Part shown: one piece after another, positions 7,099 through 15,550 of the stretch | Layout of the letters: each line of letters begins with the position of its first letter | How positions within the stretch are numbered: the stretch's first letter is position 1 | Source: Fibrobacter succinogenes | GTDB taxonomy: Bacteria > Fibrobacterota > Fibrobacteria > Fibrobacterales > Fibrobacteraceae | Assembly (NCBI GenBank): GCA_902776765.1 | Contig: CACYRP010000030.1 | Span: 1-52,339, forward strand | DNA: 52,339 nucleotides | Direction: 5' to 3' | Translations under genes and position numbers: made by a program | Notes under the pieces: generated by a model | The model's input: only the letters and a program-made list of their open reading frames with translations | Databases searched by the model: none | Told to the model about the DNA's origin: nothing

Positions 7099-9426
7099 TC
7101 ACGGAACAAAATGTTCTTGAATTGGACAATTTAAGCTATAATCGTATTCCGCATAAGTCGCATACTTGCCCAATCCATGAATATTAAATTTCTTTTGAGT
7201 TCCTTTTTCTCCATAAACAATAAAGTTTACGGTCGTCAAATTTTTCGAATCAACGCTTTGGCCATCGGCTGACTTAAATTCGTTCCACGGCAAGCAACTT
7301 GTCACCGCTTTAGAACTCTTGGGAAGCGTCACTTTGGGCAGCTTTGGCAGCTGCTGAATATCATAGACTCCGCTACTGTTCATCACGACATCGATATCCG
7401 CTTCAGAAGCGTAGGTCACGCAAATGCCACCCCATTTTTCGTCCACATCACCGCTAAGCAAGGAGCCATTTTCGTGATCAAAGCCGGCAACATAAAATCC
7501 GAGTCCAGCAAAATAATCATCCTTAAATTCAGCAGTTCCACAAACGCCATCGTACAAACCAGTACGTTTAACACCTCCACATGAATCTGGGAATTCAACA
7601 CCACCATTATCAAATTTTTCGCGGTTTATCAATTCCTGTTCATTCAAAGGCTGCGTAAAGTTAGACTTATGTTCATCGCTAGCATCTTCAATTTTATACC
7701 AACGGCCAACTTTTTCATTCAAGGTACCACCAAACCCCGTAAAAACATTACCAACAAAGCTCCACAAGTTCGTGAGCAAGGTGCATTGTTCTTCACTATA
7801 GAGCTTTCGATTTTTAGTCGTGTCTATACTAGAACTGCTGCGGATCCACACCGAAGATGAACTCTTCGGAGTGATAACAGGCTTTTCGATAGAGCAAGCT
7901 CCATTGGCGGAATATTTACCAATAGCCGCAAAGTTAAAATTGAACTTTTCACTATCTACAGTCCCCTTTACGGCAAACTGGATAGAACCAACCGCCTTCC
8001 CCATATCGGGATGATTCGGCGCAATCTCGTTCCAAGTAAAACATCTTTCGACAAGTTCAGTAGACTTTGGCAAAGCGACCTTGGGAGAGTTCTCGTAAGC
8101 GACATCTTTTACAACAAAGTTAAGATAAGCATCTTTTTCGGAATAGTACGTGACACAAATTCCACCCCAATCTTGAATATTTTCATAATTAGGTTCATCG
8201 TCACCATAACCAGCAATACTAAACGAAACTCCGCCAACAGCATATCCGGATCCATCCAATTCAAAATCCATCGTTCCACAAAAACCAGAACATTCCATAA
8301 TAACGCTTTCATACATATAAGGACTATATTCCATTGACGGATACGCCGGGAAATCAATATGAGCATAAGCGTCACCAGGAGAAGCATCGAAGGGGGACAA
8401 CATTCCCGCGTATTCATCGAGATCATTAAAGCCCGTTCTCACAAGAGCTGCACCCCAACCGCCCTTCCACAGGCAGGTCAATGTATCATCGTCAGGGAAT
8501 CTTTCGTAAAATTTATTATCAGGTCGCCACCAGTATTGCGTGGCGGAACTTGGATCATAAGTCCTGAGCCCCCTAATATTAAACACCTTTTTCTCGTCGT
8601 CACCACGACTTTTAATTCTAAACATTATGGACTGGATTTCCTTAGCAGCCTCTTCCCCCGTATAGACTTTGCTAATCGGGAAACTACTATTTTTCGCCCA
8701 ATTGCTGACATCAAAATCGCTCCATTTTAGGCATTTTGTAACAACATCTTCTGTTTTGAATAGATTATAAAGCGTAGGCGCATAAGATTCCTCAAGAGTC
8801 GTTCTACTTAGATAATTAGCGGGATACGCTTCAAACGGCATCATCGTGCTGTTAGAATCAAATCCATCAACTTGAACCTTTAAATAAACATCAATTGAAT
8901 AATCAGATTCGTAAGTGACGCAAATACCGCCCCAGGACGAGACATCAGCCGTAGAGCCTTCCTTGGCAAGCTGGATTTCGACACCAGCCCAGGGACCAAG
9001 CATTAAATAGTCCGGCTGAATAGATCCGCACAGTCCATCGCAGTGTTTAAAGACGGATGCCAACGGCGTCGACGACTTTTCCAGTTCCACAGGGAAAATG
9101 ACCTTCGATTCACCTTGATGGCCAAACAAGTTATCGCCAAAGGTTTGCCAAAAACCAGTGCTATCGTTCCCCGTATTGACCTTGTAGTCGACGGCAGGGT
9201 CCCACAAGTTATACCGAGTCGTTTTGGCGCCACTGTTTGATGGTTCTCCAATCACTTCGCCTGAACTCAGATGTTCATTACTCGACGAACTATTTTCGCC
9301 GGACACCATCGAAGTCCCACTAGACTCCGGCAACACAGCAAGCGGATCTGACGGATTGTCATCGGAGCAGGCAACAAAGCTTAGCAAGAAAGCAGACGTA
9401 GCAAGGCCAAGAATTTTCTTATGCAT
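7099..9426 (-). CDS. Lipoprotein with three WGGICVTY modules
   Basis: 775-residue lipoprotein, last gene of the TIGR02147 operon. The signal peptide ends in FVAC (Cys20) and is followed by a short Ser-rich linker. Three modules of about 200-230 residues follow. Each has an LW or CLW start, a glycine/aromatic stretch, a paired-Cys motif (CDGLCG, CSGFCG, or a spaced CGG...VCGT), the signature WGGICVTY, an LPKS-like strand, a C-x-W motif (CLKW, CFTW, CLPW), and a closing FNI..(L/I)GKY-like strand. I infer a beta-sandwich resembling carbohydrate-binding modules with two disulfides, but no ligand is known. TAGGA precedes the ATG at good spacing. Confidence 0.8.
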   Translation of the reverse strand: MHKKILGLATSAFLLSFVACSDDNPSDPLAVLPESSGTSMVSGENSSSSNEHLSSGEVIGEPSNSGAKTTRYNLWDPAVDYKVNTGNDSTGFWQTFGDNLFGHQGESKVIFPVELEKSSTPLASVFKHCDGLCGSIQPDYLMLGPWAGVEIQLAKEGSTADVSSWGGICVTYESDYSIDVYLKVQVDGFDSNSTMMPFEAYPANYLSRTTLEESYAPTLYNLFKTEDVVTKCLKWSDFDVSNWAKNSSFPISKVYTGEEAAKEIQSIMFRIKSRGDDEKKVFNIRGLRTYDPSSATQYWWRPDNKFYERFPDDDTLTCLWKGGWGAALVRTGFNDLDEYAGMLSPFDASPGDAYAHIDFPAYPSMEYSPYMYESVIMECSGFCGTMDFELDGSGYAVGGVSFSIAGYGDDEPNYENIQDWGGICVTYYSEKDAYLNFVVKDVAYENSPKVALPKSTELVERCFTWNEIAPNHPDMGKAVGSIQFAVKGTVDSEKFNFNFAAIGKYSANGACSIEKPVITPKSSSSVWIRSSSSIDTTKNRKLYSEEQCTLLTNLWSFVGNVFTGFGGTLNEKVGRWYKIEDASDEHKSNFTQPLNEQELINREKFDNGGVEFPDSCGGVKRTGLYDGVCGTAEFKDDYFAGLGFYVAGFDHENGSLLSGDVDEKWGGICVTYASEADIDVVMNSSGVYDIQQLPKLPKVTLPKSSKAVTSCLPWNEFKSADGQSVDSKNLTTVNFIVYGEKGTQKKFNIHGLGKYATYAEYDYSLNCPIQEHFVP

Positions 9427-9457
9427 ATATTTTCCTACATGACGTAATAAAGGTTAA

Positions 9458-11077
9458 TCAAGGGATAACCAATCCCAGCTTTCCTGATACAAACACATCT
9501 TCGCCCGGCGAACAGAAGTTCGTTTTGTCGGAGTACTTGCCAAGGCCTCTTATATTGAATCGGCTCTTAGCGTTTGCATCGCCGTGGACAACAAAGAGAA
9601 CTGATGTCATAAACGTCCAACTCACTTCACTATACACCGACATAAATTTTTCCCAATCGACACATTCCGTCCTTAACTCAATGGACTTTGGCAATGTAAC
9701 CTTAGGCATTCTAGAAAGATTTCCAAATCCATCATTTTGTGCATAAGCCAAAACAACATCTAAATCCGATTCCGAAGCATACGTTACACACAAGCCTCCC
9801 CAACTTGAGATATCAGCCTTAGCAGCCGGTGAATTACCATCAAGCGGATCAACAACACCAGTGACATGGAAACCTATACCCAAATAACCTTCTTTTGCAA
9901 ATTCCAATTCACCACAAGCCCCCATACAGTAATCATAAACTTCATCGCCCGTCGGATAATCAATCCCGGGCGTTGACGGGTAAACCACTTTTCCGTTACC
10001 AGATTCTTCATCTCCAAAGCTGAACCAATATCCAGAAGTTTCGGTACCATTATCTAGTCCCGTCATCACACGGTCATCCGATCCAGGATTCGACAACCGA
10101 TTCCAAAGCCCGCTAACCGTCTGCGGGACCTCGCAATCCCCGCTAGCGCTACCACTTGAGCCTTGTCCAGAACTGGAACTGCGCAGTACAATAATCCCTT
10201 CATAGGCAGCTGCAGGGCCATTATCCTTTGGTAAAACTTCAGCATGGCCATCAATTTCACAAGCGCCATTCGCATCGTATTTACCGATTGCAAAAACAGA
10301 AAGGCGTCCCGTTATTTTTTCGGTACTTTTCATTTTTAATCTAATGCTACGGGCATGTTTTGATGCTTCTGCAGCATTCAGCTCATTCCACGTGACGCAC
10401 TTTTCCACCATATCAATAGATTTGTCAAGCTTAGTTTCATATAAATTAGCACTATCGGCTTTTAGTTCCAGATAAACATCCCGGTCTGCAGCGTATGTCA
10501 CGCACACGCCACCCCAGCCGCTGATATCACCTTCTTTCACACCGACATCGAAATCCGACATCGGATTCTCAACGCCCGCAACATTGAAGCCAAAACCTAA
10601 AAGCGCTTCGCTAGCATTACCCTTATCTAAAATAAGCGCACCACAATAACCGCCACAAACCTCTACAAGACGTACGGTATTTTCCCATTCATCCGATTGA
10701 TCGTCGTAATAAAACGGAAAAACAATAGTCGATAATCCACCTTCAGAATGATCTCCGAAATTATACCAGAAACCGGCACCATAATTGTTGTCAGGATCAA
10801 GCCCCGTTTTCACCGGAACATATTCATCGGAACCACGCCACAAACAAGCGGCCGTATTTTTCGGCGCTTTTGCACTGCTTGAGGAATTTGCAGTCAGGCC
10901 ACTCGACGAGACATTCGCGGCACTCCCGCCAGCACCGTCACTGCTCGACCCCACAACAGACGAACTGCTTTCGTCAGTCACTGGCGACACAGAACCGCCC
11001 GACGGATTATCATCGGAACAGGCTACTAAGCCAAACAATATTGCACAACCGGCAACACCCAAGATTTTTCCAAACAC
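9458..11077 (-). CDS. Lipoprotein with two WGGICVTY modules
   Basis: 539-residue lipoprotein, third of four in the operon. It starts with GTG, supported by AAGGAG 6-7 nt upstream. The lipobox is LVAC and is followed by a Ser/Gly linker. Module 1 has CGGYCG, WGGVCVTY and CVTWNE; module 2, after a short Ser/Gly linker, has CMGACGE, WGGLCVTY and CVDWEKF and ends FNIRGLGKYS. Both modules contain the phrase ..GFWYNFGDH.. or ..GYWFSFGDE.. near their start, which is conserved across all the paralogues. Gap to the next gene is 31 bases. Function unknown; surface exposure is inferred. Confidence 0.8.
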   Translation of the reverse strand: MFGKILGVAGCAILFGLVACSDDNPSGGSVSPVTDESSSSVVGSSSDGAGGSAANVSSSGLTANSSSSAKAPKNTAACLWRGSDEYVPVKTGLDPDNNYGAGFWYNFGDHSEGGLSTIVFPFYYDDQSDEWENTVRLVEVCGGYCGALILDKGNASEALLGFGFNVAGVENPMSDFDVGVKEGDISGWGGVCVTYAADRDVYLELKADSANLYETKLDKSIDMVEKCVTWNELNAAEASKHARSIRLKMKSTEKITGRLSVFAIGKYDANGACEIDGHAEVLPKDNGPAAAYEGIIVLRSSSSGQGSSGSASGDCEVPQTVSGLWNRLSNPGSDDRVMTGLDNGTETSGYWFSFGDEESGNGKVVYPSTPGIDYPTGDEVYDYCMGACGELEFAKEGYLGIGFHVTGVVDPLDGNSPAAKADISSWGGLCVTYASESDLDVVLAYAQNDGFGNLSRMPKVTLPKSIELRTECVDWEKFMSVYSEVSWTFMTSVLFVVHGDANAKSRFNIRGLGKYSDKTNFCSPGEDVFVSGKLGLVIP

Positions 11078-11149
11078 AACGCACTCCTTTTTTTGTTTTA
11101 TGCTATTACAAATGCACTAATCCCCGTTAAAGACAAAGTCAGTCATAAT

Positions 11150-11986
11150 TCAGTTTGTTCCTGTCAAGCTATCATTGAAAGAACCAATCGATTTGATATT
11201 GAACGCACTTCTCTCCCCTGACGTACCATAGAACTTAAAGATGATTGCGTTCGCCTTTTTTGCATCTTCATCACCAGATCGAACCAACACATTATCTTTA
11301 TAGACAACAAAGTCGCTCCATTTAGCACATTTCGTAATAGAAGACATTGAATCAAGGATATTTATGGTAACAGAGGAATCACTCCTTGTTAAGCCAGCAA
11401 AGCGAACTTGCGGCATTGAAGATAAATCAGATTTATCCCCAAGTTCCGACTCAAGATAAATGTGCAAATCACTATCGGATATATAAGTTACGCAAATACC
11501 GCCCCATGACGAAATATCGACGGTTTCGCCTTCATTGGCAACGCTGAAACCCAAACCAGCTTCAGGATTCGAAGTGTTTCCAAACACCACGTTTCCGCAC
11601 AAGCCTTCGCAATAATCTATAACAGGATCCAACGAACTTTCAGAATATTCATTCCCCATTGGAATCGGGTAAAGAATCTGAGACGTGCCACCCGAAGCAT
11701 CATCCCCCCAGGAGAACCAATAACCCGTATTTTCATTTTTGGTATTTACCTTATATTCCCCTGCAGAGCCATTCCAAAGGTCACCTTTGTTCACAACCAC
11801 GACGACATCATCAACATGCTCCGAAGAAGACGATTCCGAGTTGCTGCTAAACGACTCCGATGAACTGCTTTCAACATCAGCAAGCGCGTTATCTTCTACA
11901 GTAACGCCACTGGTTTTGTCATCGGAACAAGCAAAAAGGCTCAATAGCGAAAGAAAAATCTGGAATTTGAAAAGGTTCTTCAGCAT
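11150..11986 (-). CDS. Lipoprotein with one WGGICVTY module
   Basis: 278-residue lipoprotein, second of the four. The ATG at 11986 is chosen because GAGGA lies 8 nt upstream and the signal peptide MLKNLFKFQIFLSLLSLFAC then has the right shape; the longer frame adds an unsupported N-terminus. After a Ser/acidic linker comes one module: LWNGSAGEYKVNT, GYWFSWGDDASGG, CEGLCG, DISSWGGICVTY, CAKWSDF, FNIKSIGSF. This is the shortest version and shows the minimal module (about 220 residues). Sits 126 bases after the upstream paralogue, with a hairpin in the gap. Confidence 0.8.
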   Translation of the reverse strand: MLKNLFKFQIFLSLLSLFACSDDKTSGVTVEDNALADVESSSSESFSSNSESSSSEHVDDVVVVVNKGDLWNGSAGEYKVNTKNENTGYWFSWGDDASGGTSQILYPIPMGNEYSESSLDPVIDYCEGLCGNVVFGNTSNPEAGLGFSVANEGETVDISSWGGICVTYISDSDLHIYLESELGDKSDLSSMPQVRFAGLTRSDSSVTINILDSMSSITKCAKWSDFVVYKDNVLVRSGDEDAKKANAIIFKFYGTSGERSAFNIKSIGSFNDSLTGTN

Positions 11987-12081
11987 TTTACTAATCCTCA
12001 CCCAACAACCCCCAAAAAAAGAAGCGATGAACAACGGAAAATTCAGCAAAGCAAATCTTCCCGAACATCACTTCTTAATTT

Positions 12082-12111
12082 AAATTATTGACACTAAAAA
12101 GTCAATAATTT
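12082..12111. terminator. Hairpin directly after a lipoprotein stop codon (possible attenuator)
   Basis: An 11-bp perfect stem AAATTATTGAC / GTCAATAATTT (12082-12092 with 12101-12111) with an 8-base loop begins next to the stop of the first lipoprotein gene on the minus strand. There is no long T run after it, so it may lower rather than end read-through within the operon, or protect the upstream mRNA from 3' decay. Confidence 0.45.
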
Positions 12112-12112
12112 A

Positions 12113-13495
12113 TTAGAACTGTGCTACTCTCGATTCGTCAATCACGCATGCACCATCGGGCAAGTATTTGCCAATAGCGATGATATTGAAACGTACTTGA
12201 GCACTGCTGTCAGCGTTCAATTCGAATTTAATGGCACGGGCTGTTTTTTCCAAGCCTTCCGTCGCCATATCCTTCCATGTCAAGCACTTTTCGGTAGGAG
12301 TTATCGCCTTATTCAAGACGGCGCCTTTTTCGTTTACAGAATCAGAAACCAATATGACTCGCATATCCATTTCAGCCATATAGGTAACGCAAAGTCCGCC
12401 CCAATCTTCGATATTTCCAGCCATCGGATAATAATCGGAAGTTTCGTCATCGTAGCCAACAATCTTGATGCCGACACCAGCAAACGCCTGATTTGCACTA
12501 CCTTTATCCAAAATGGCCGTTGCCGAGAAACCACCCTTAGCACTCACGACATCGGAAACCCATTCAGACGAACTCATGTATTCATCCGGCGAGCCCGTTT
12601 CCCAATCCAATACAGAAGCACCACCAAGATCATTATCATTATAGGCGTACCAGAATCCGCCGCCAACGCCATTGGCCGTTGCCTTCACAAAATCGCTGGG
12701 ATCTTTCGAAGTGCCGTTCCAAAGGCAAGTTTCAGATTCCACAATACCATGCTTATAAGAGCTCACGCCTTTGATGTTGAAATAACCGGACTCCTTCGGA
12801 TTCCCATAGAACTTGAAGATAAGCGAAGTAGCTTTCTTAAAGATAGAGCTGCCAGAATTGACATTTGCAGAATTCTGCTTAAAATCAGCCCATTGAGCAC
12901 AACGGGAAGAAGCCGTTCCCTTGGCCGTTTTGTCGAAATTGACACTGGGCATATTTTCTGCAGAAGCATCGGCTTCGCCATCTTTATAGCCTAGGATCCC
13001 CTTCATAGAAAGTTCCGACTCGTAAGAGATGCAGAGGCCATCCCAATCCGAGATGTCAATTGTCGAATCTTTTTCTGCAAGCGCAATACCCACGCCCGCG
13101 CTCGGTGCAGACGAGCCTTCGCCAAGTTCAACTGTACCGCACATGCCACCGCAATAAGAGACAAGCGAATCTATCTTGTCGCTTTCATTTTCCAGCGGCA
13201 CAGGGAACTTGATAGAAGAAGAACCGCCATCTTCCACGTCATCGACGCTATACCAATAACCCGCATTGTTACCCACATTTACGCGGGCTGCACCCGTGGA
13301 GCCATTCCACAAATCAAACTTGTATCTTGCAGAGCCATCACTACTGCTACTTTCAGGAACAAAAGAAGAAGAACTGCTAACTTCGGCGATCGGATTGCCA
13401 TCTTCCGTAATCCCGGTTGTTTCGTTTGTCTTGGAACATGCGACTGCACCAAGCAAAAGCGCACATGCCGATATGTCAACGAACCTTTTTACCAT
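12113..13495 (-). CDS. Lipoprotein with two WGGICVTY-type modules, coupled to TIGR02147 gene
   Basis: 460-residue lipoprotein, first of the four. The lipobox is AVAC, followed by a Ser-rich linker. Module 1: FDLWNGSTGAARVN, GYWYSVDD, CGGMCG, WDGLCISY (a variant signature), CAQWADF, FNIKGVSSYK. Module 2: CLWNGTSKDPSDF, GFWYAYND, WGGLCVTY, CLTWKDM, FNIIAIGKYL; it lacks the paired-Cys motif. Its ATG is one base after the stop of the upstream TIGR02147 gene and its GGAGGA lies inside that gene, so translation is very likely coupled. This links the regulator directly to the lipoprotein array. Confidence 0.82.
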   Translation of the reverse strand: MVKRFVDISACALLLGAVACSKTNETTGITEDGNPIAEVSSSSSFVPESSSSDGSARYKFDLWNGSTGAARVNVGNNAGYWYSVDDVEDGGSSSIKFPVPLENESDKIDSLVSYCGGMCGTVELGEGSSAPSAGVGIALAEKDSTIDISDWDGLCISYESELSMKGILGYKDGEADASAENMPSVNFDKTAKGTASSRCAQWADFKQNSANVNSGSSIFKKATSLIFKFYGNPKESGYFNIKGVSSYKHGIVESETCLWNGTSKDPSDFVKATANGVGGGFWYAYNDNDLGGASVLDWETGSPDEYMSSSEWVSDVVSAKGGFSATAILDKGSANQAFAGVGIKIVGYDDETSDYYPMAGNIEDWGGLCVTYMAEMDMRVILVSDSVNEKGAVLNKAITPTEKCLTWKDMATEGLEKTARAIKFELNADSSAQVRFNIIAIGKYLPDGACVIDESRVAQF

Positions 13496-13496
13496 A

Positions 13497-14315
13497 TCAC
13501 TTATCCTCCCCCCATGTCAGCGGGAACAACTGTAAATTCAATCTGTAAACCCTTTCAGTACGTCGACTGTTCAGGGCTATTTGTGCTATTTTTTTTCGGC
13601 AAGTATCCAGCTCTTGCAAAATCAGATCATAATCTTCGGCAGAAATTCCCATCGTGAGTCCCGTAAAGTTTCTCTCCGACGAAGGAAATTTGCTGACCGC
13701 TTCACTTGCAAAAATAGCCATTTCACGGTGCATATTACGTAACGCGACAGATACAGCAGCCGTCGATCCCTTCAGATGCTTATCGGCTTGCACGTAGTTG
13801 TCGCCGTTCTTTTTCAAGAGCCCCGTCTTGACCATAAAATCAAGCGAATCACGGACGCTCCCGGCAGCAACACCTTGGCAACAGCGCTTCGCGATATCAC
13901 CGGGAGTCGCCCCAGGCATCACCGGCGCAAGTTCTCTCACTACCGGATGGACCCAAGATTCAAAATAACGGAACGCATCCCCATCGACAATTTTTACTTT
14001 GTTGTTCGAAGCCAACTCCAGCATGACTTCGTATGCAAGTTTGCGTTCCTGATCTGTTTTGGCGTGGCAATATGTTACCATTGCTTTAAAATATTCAAGT
14101 TCAAAGCCCGCCAGATTCATTGCTTCCCCGACCTTTTCGGCCCCCTGAGGCGAAAGGCGAGTTTTACACTCACACACCAGTTTTAGATAAGTCGGGGACG
14201 TAAATCCCGAAGCACGTGCATATTCGCGCCACGAGAACGACGAAACTCTCTTTTTTTCGTCGTAATAGTCTTTCATGTAGATACGATAATCTTCGTAATC
14301 CGTTACCGGCTTCAT
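13497..14315 (-). CDS. TIGR02147 family (DUF4423) putative regulator
   Basis: 272-residue cytoplasmic protein of the TIGR02147 family, first described as a Fibrobacter succinogenes paralogous family. The N-terminus (VTDYEDYRIYMKDYYDEKK, then FSWREYARASGFTSPTYLKLV) is a predicted helix-turn-helix. The rest includes VSDSLDFMVKTGLL-like winged-helix text (actual SVRDSLDFMVKTGLLKKN) and the family closing region FTGLTMGIS..., ending with an Arg-rich strand VYRLNLQLFPLT. No signal peptide. First gene of the lipoprotein operon. Its ATG lies four bases after a promoter box and has no Shine-Dalgarno, so a leaderless transcript is likely. I infer that it controls its own operon; this is not shown by the sequence alone. 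Confidence 0.85.
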   Translation of the reverse strand: MKPVTDYEDYRIYMKDYYDEKKRVSSFSWREYARASGFTSPTYLKLVCECKTRLSPQGAEKVGEAMNLAGFELEYFKAMVTYCHAKTDQERKLAYEVMLELASNNKVKIVDGDAFRYFESWVHPVVRELAPVMPGATPGDIAKRCCQGVAAGSVRDSLDFMVKTGLLKKNGDNYVQADKHLKGSTAAVSVALRNMHREMAIFASEAVSKFPSSERNFTGLTMGISAEDYDLILQELDTCRKKIAQIALNSRRTERVYRLNLQLFPLTWGEDK

Positions 14316-14319
14316 GGCC

Positions 14320-14350
14320 TAAATATATATCTTTTTGTGATATAAATCAA
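14320..14350 (-). promoter_or_regulatory. Promoter of the TIGR02147-lipoprotein operon
   Basis: On the minus strand TTG (14350-14348), 20 bases, then TATATTTA (14327-14320), the TTG-N20-TAnnTTT(G/A) layout also seen in front of rnpB here. The ATG of the TIGR02147 gene begins four bases beyond the box. Two 11-bp direct repeats TTCATGATACT lie just upstream at 14354-14364 and 14426-14436. Confidence 0.6.
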
Positions 14351-14474
14351 CAGTTCATGATACTTCAACGCCGTTTAAACGCAAAAAATCGGCTTTTTTA
14401 GTAAATTTTACAAAACAGTACGTTTTTCATGATACTAGATTTAGCTAGAAGAACTTAGTTCACAACACTGTAGA

Positions 14475-14600
14475 GTTTAGTTATTAGTTGCTAGTTATTA
14501 GATACTAGTTATTTGTTACTAGTAAAGGTACAGGATTCTTCGACTCTGCTACACATCGCTCAAGATGACGATTCTCTCTAGCAACTTAGAACTCATAACT
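14475..14600. repeat. TAGTTACTAG-type inverted-arm element between operon promoter and hisH
   Basis: Left arm 14475-14525 is an array of TAGTTATTAG / CTAGTTATT / TTACTAG units. A core of roughly 40 bases (14533-14574) has GGATTCTTCG ... CAAGATGACG, of the class also seen at 21793, 34872 and 41495. The right arm 14576-14600 (CTAGCAACTTAGAACTCATAACT) is partly complementary to the left arm. The 298-base gap 14316-14613 otherwise holds only the promoter and the 11-bp direct repeats. Confidence 0.6.
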
Positions 14601-14613
14601 GTCGCGAAGCAAC

Positions 14614-15228
14614 TTAAACGTTCCAGTCGCAGAAGTTCTTGAGCATGGCAAGTCCGACCTCGCCGCTCTTTTCTTGGTGGAACTGGCTTGCAATTAAGTT
14701 GTCCTTACCGATAAGTCCTGTAAAGGTTTGCGTTCCGTACGTCGTTTCGGCAAAAGCGTATTCCGCCGGCACCTGCGGGTAATAAGAATGCACATAATAA
14801 AAATCGCAACCGCTGCGAATGCCCTTCATGATCGGATGTTCGCGGGTGAAGTTCACCTGGTTCCAGCCCATATGCGGAATCTTGAGGCCCGGTTCATCCT
14901 TGAAACGCACGGCGCGGCCAGGGATAAGTCCAAGCGTTTTTACGCCACCGTCTTCTTCGCTTTCTTCAAGAATAATCTGGCAACCGATGCAAATGCCGAG
15001 CACCGGGTTTCCGGCCTTGACTACCGCCTTGATGGCTTCGCCGATTCCAGTCTTCGTAAGCGTTTCCATGGCAGATGCAGCGGCACCAACTCCCGGGAAA
15101 ATCAAGCGCGTAGCCTTTGCGATTTCGTCAGGATCGCGACTGACCTTGGCATCGGCTCCAATAAACTTGAGCGCATTCATCACCGACGTTAAGTTGCCCG
15201 CATTGTAATCCACAACAGTAATAGCCAT
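14614..15228 (-). CDS. hisH: Imidazole glycerol phosphate synthase, glutaminase subunit
   Basis: Class I glutamine amidotransferase that supplies ammonia to HisF in histidine synthesis. The 204-residue protein begins VVDYNAGNLTSV and has the oxyanion/nucleophile region PVLGICIGCQII with catalytic Cys80, then IPHMGWNQV, FYYVHSYYP and ASQFHQEKSG (catalytic His) with the Glu of the triad just after. The partner hisF is not next to it. AGAGG lies at good distance before the ATG. The Met usual after the nucleophile loop (GICLGMQ) is Cys here, which is not expected to matter. Confidence 0.94.
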   Translation of the reverse strand: MAITVVDYNAGNLTSVMNALKFIGADAKVSRDPDEIAKATRLIFPGVGAAASAMETLTKTGIGEAIKAVVKAGNPVLGICIGCQIILEESEEDGGVKTLGLIPGRAVRFKDEPGLKIPHMGWNQVNFTREHPIMKGIRSGCDFYYVHSYYPQVPAEYAFAETTYGTQTFTGLIGKDNLIASQFHQEKSGEVGLAMLKNFCDWNV

Positions 15229-15253
15229 AGGAACCTCTTTAATTTTTCACGAA

Positions 15254-15261
15254 CAAAGATA
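15254..15261 (-). promoter_or_regulatory. Promoter box upstream of hisH
   Basis: TATCTTTG on the minus strand fits TAnnTTTG and lies 25 bases before the hisH ATG. A TTG occurs at a shorter distance upstream (16 bases) than in the rnpB promoter, so only the box is called. Confidence 0.4.
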
Positions 15262-15320
15262 GAAAAAAGCATCCCGCCAAAGTTCTACTTTCATAAATCA
15301 ATAATTAAAAAGGAACGTTA

Positions 15321-15400
15321 TGCGGGCGGGGCCCCAGCTCGGAGTTGCGAAGGCCGCACGGGCCCCTCCCTGCACCCTCCCCATCCTTGGCCGACGCACC
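15321..15400. other. GC-rich intergenic block, function unknown
   Basis: About 80 bases of strongly GC-rich sequence in an otherwise AT-rich gap. It includes GGGGCCC (15328-15334) and the inverted GGGCCCC (15359-15365), which could form a stem of about 7 bp around CAGCTCGGAG...GGCCGCAC. No gene is supported in it in any frame. Confidence 0.45.
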
Positions 15401-15498
15401 ATTTTCAAAACGACAAACATTAAACAACAAACAAATACAATTCACCACACATATCACCGAACAATAATTAGTTTGATTTTTGCACCACTTACATTCAT

Positions 15499-15522
15499 AA
15501 AAAAGAACCGCCGAAGCGGTTC
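15499..15522 (-). terminator. Terminator of the DUF3078-like gene
   Basis: Stem GAACCGC / GCGGTTC (15505-15511 with 15516-15522) with a CGAA loop; on the minus strand it is followed by TCTTTTTT. It lies 29 bases past the stop at 15551. Confidence 0.7.
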
Positions 15523-15550
15523 CCATAAATAATTTGGTTTTGATTCAAAA

